Assembly: GCA_013695265.1 (NCBI GenBank) | Contig: JACDAU010000378.1 | Span: 1-7,908, forward strand | DNA: 7,908 nt | Direction: 5' to 3' | Source: Chloroflexia bacterium | GTDB lineage: Bacteria > Chloroflexota > Chloroflexia > Thermobaculales > Thermobaculaceae | In this document: positions 7,302-7,908 of the stretch, in pieces | Position numbering within the stretch: the first letter of the stretch is position 1 | How the letters are laid out: each line of letters begins with the position of its first letter | Notes under the pieces: generated by a model | The model's input: only the letters and a program-made list of their open reading frames with translations | What the model was told of the DNA's origin: nothing | Databases searched by the model: none | Made by a program: the position numbers and the translations under genes

Positions 7302-7610
7302 GTGAATATAACATTTGATCCAGTGAGCAGCCTGGTAAACCATACCGGCTTCGTTCCCACCAGCCGCAACGCACCGAGTCCGCTTTCCCTCCTCAGCGCC
7401 CTGAGCGTGGGCAGCCTTTTGAGCTTCGGCAGCGTGCTCTGCATCGGCAGCGCGGGCTCGATCCTCAGCATTGGTAGTGCTGGGTCCATCCTGAGTATCG
7501 GCAGTGCAGGCTCAATATTGAGCATAGGCAGTGCGGGCTCCGTCCTCAGCATCGGCGGCAGGTCAGTCACCTCGAGACGTTCAAAGCCGTCCAAGAAACC
7601 GCGGTCATGA
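7302..7610 (+). CDS. Small serine-triplet repeat protein (GSAGSILSI repeats, basic tail)
   Basis: A 102-residue protein of unknown function. After a non-repetitive N terminus (1-25), residues 26-83 carry Ser at every third position for 20 steps (Cys once, C47), in a pattern of hydrophobic/Ala, then Leu or Gly, then Ser. The core (49-84) is four 9-residue units GSAGSILSI, the last with Val for the first Ile. A tail of about 18 residues rich in Arg and Lys (GGRSVTSRRSKPSKKPRS) ends the protein. There is no clear signal peptide or continuous membrane helix. The GTG at 7302 has AAGGA 7 bases upstream; the GTG at 7296 is too close to that site. Strand choice is supported by codon behaviour: across the four units almost all differences are synonymous on this strand. 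The regular spacing could form a stacked beta structure or a glycosylated or self-assembling surface, but nothing here proves either. It follows the Gfo/Idh-type gene after 57 bases. Confidence 0.7.
   Translation: MNITFDPVSSLVNHTGFVPTSRNAPSPLSLLSALSVGSLLSFGSVLCIGSAGSILSIGSAGSILSIGSAGSILSIGSAGSVLSIGGRSVTSRRSKPSKKPRS
7446..7553 (+). repeat. Four tandem 27-base coding repeats (GSAGSILSI)
   Basis: Units begin at 7446, 7473, 7500 and 7527. At the protein level they are identical apart from one Ile-to-Val change in unit 4, but at the DNA level they differ at many third codon positions, for example Ala as GCG, GCT, GCA, GCG. Serine codons keep their class by position: AGY at residues 2 and 8, TCN at residue 5 of every unit. 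This shows old duplications held by selection on the protein rather than a fresh slippage array. Upstream (about 7377-7445) the same three-residue pattern continues in less regular form. Confidence 0.85.
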
Positions 7611-7650
7611 TGCCGGTCCTGCTGAGTGGTCGGGAACGTATGATAGGAGG

Positions 7651-7752
7651 GTGGTTAAGCCGCTGTTGCGATTCTACCTCCGCCTGGGTGTTGGCGCACA
7701 TGGCATGCCAAGCCTGAGACGCATCCGTGGTTGGGGTGAGGAGTTGGTATGA
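7651..7752 (+). CDS. Possible 33-residue peptide, weakly supported
   Basis: A short frame starting at GTG 7651 encodes a basic peptide (MVKPLLRFYLRLGVGAHG, then MPSLRRIRGWGEELV) and ends at TGA 7750-7752, overlapping the next possible ATG as ATGA. AGGAGG (7645-7650) directly abuts the GTG, which is too close for an ideal ribosome binding site, so a start a few codons later is possible. I recognise no family. The stretch 7611-7748 otherwise holds no gene I can assign; it contains the 10-base palindrome TGGCATGCCA (7701-7710). Confidence 0.18.
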   Translation: MVKPLLRFYLRLGVGAHGMPSLRRIRGWGEELV

Positions 7753-7908
7753 GACGACAAGAGGTGTCCCGCGCCGCAGCCCAGAACGTTTGTGGACGCC
7801 ACATTTGGCCGCACTCCATCCATAGATTACTTCGCTCGGAGAGTTGCGGTACACGAGGCGACGGACTGCGGATTCGCGACGGTGTCTTTCCGAAGCCGCG
7901 TACCGTCA
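7749..7908 (+). CDS. Possible 5' end of a gene cut by the right edge
   Basis: ATG at 7749 has GAGGAG 5 bases upstream and stays open to the window edge (53 codons: MRRQEVSRAAAQNVCGRH, then IWPHSIHRLLRSESCG and onward). The overlap with the preceding TGA (ATGA) is what translational coupling looks like. Against it, the product is Arg-, Cys- and His-rich and unlike any family I know. The frame one base later is also open from 7753 to the edge and reads more like a normal protein (RTFVDATFGRTPSIDYFARR, then VAVHEATDCGFATVSF), but it has no supported start. Only one of the two can be real, and the sequence to the right decides. Confidence 0.25.
   Translation, partial: MRRQEVSRAAAQNVCGRHIWPHSIHRLLRSESCGTRGDGLRIRDGVFPKPRTV

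Noticed and set aside
7241..7594. Minus-strand frame of 117 codons with EPALPML-type repeats opposite the serine-triplet gene
   Set aside because: It is the mirror of the plus-strand repeats. Between units it changes several residues (R/N, T/I/M, E/D, M/I) whereas the plus strand changes only one, so selection acts on the plus strand. It also overlaps the end of the oxidoreductase gene.
7691..7711. TTGGC...GCCAA and palindrome TGGCATGCCA as an operator or terminator
   Set aside because: The stem is short, no T-run follows, and a single palindrome of this length is expected by chance; no regulator gene is adjacent.
7567..7854. Minus-strand frame of 95 codons at the right end
   Set aside because: It overlaps the serine-triplet gene, has no ribosome binding site I can see, and its translation shows no family resemblance.

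Overview
The window comes from a GC-rich bacterial chromosome that uses GTG and TTG starts as well as ATG. No taxonomic marker gene is present. The combination of a SAM-I (S-box) riboswitch, a fused homocysteine methyltransferase/methylenetetrahydrofolate reductase and a cobalamin-dependent MetH would fit Chloroflexota (Thermomicrobia-like) or another deep Gram-positive-related lineage. That assignment is an inference.

Layout. (1) Positions 2-175, plus strand: the last 57 codons of a SnoaL/DUF4440 (NTF2-fold) protein cut by the window edge. It converges on metH across a short gap (176-263) in which I see no gene or clear terminator. (2) Positions 264-5687, minus strand: a two-gene methionine operon. 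The promoter-proximal gene is a bifunctional homocysteine S-methyltransferase/MTHFR (YitJ type), followed 30 bases later by full-length B12-dependent methionine synthase (metH). (3) Positions 5688-5997, minus strand: the operon leader. In transcription order it holds a sigma70-type promoter, a complete SAM-I aptamer, a terminator hairpin whose 5' arm can instead pair with the 3' strand of aptamer stem P1, and then an inverted repeat just before the ribosome binding site. (4) Positions 6135-7244, plus strand: a divergent Gfo/Idh/MocA-type oxidoreductase with two degenerate signature motifs. (5) Positions 7302-7610, plus strand: a small protein with a serine at nearly every third residue for 20 steps, including four near-perfect 9-residue repeats and a basic tail. 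(6) Positions 7611-7908: no gene I can assign confidently. There are two weak overlapping short frames joined by an ATGA stop/start overlap, and a competing open frame at the right edge.

How it works together. The MTHFR half of the fusion makes 5-methyl-THF, MetH uses it to methylate homocysteine, and the methionine formed is the precursor of SAM. SAM closes the loop by binding the leader and favouring termination before both genes. The plus-strand oxidoreductase and repeat protein are not obviously part of methionine metabolism. They look like a separate two-gene unit, and they are the least explained part of the window. I see no CRISPR array, mobile element, tRNA or rRNA.
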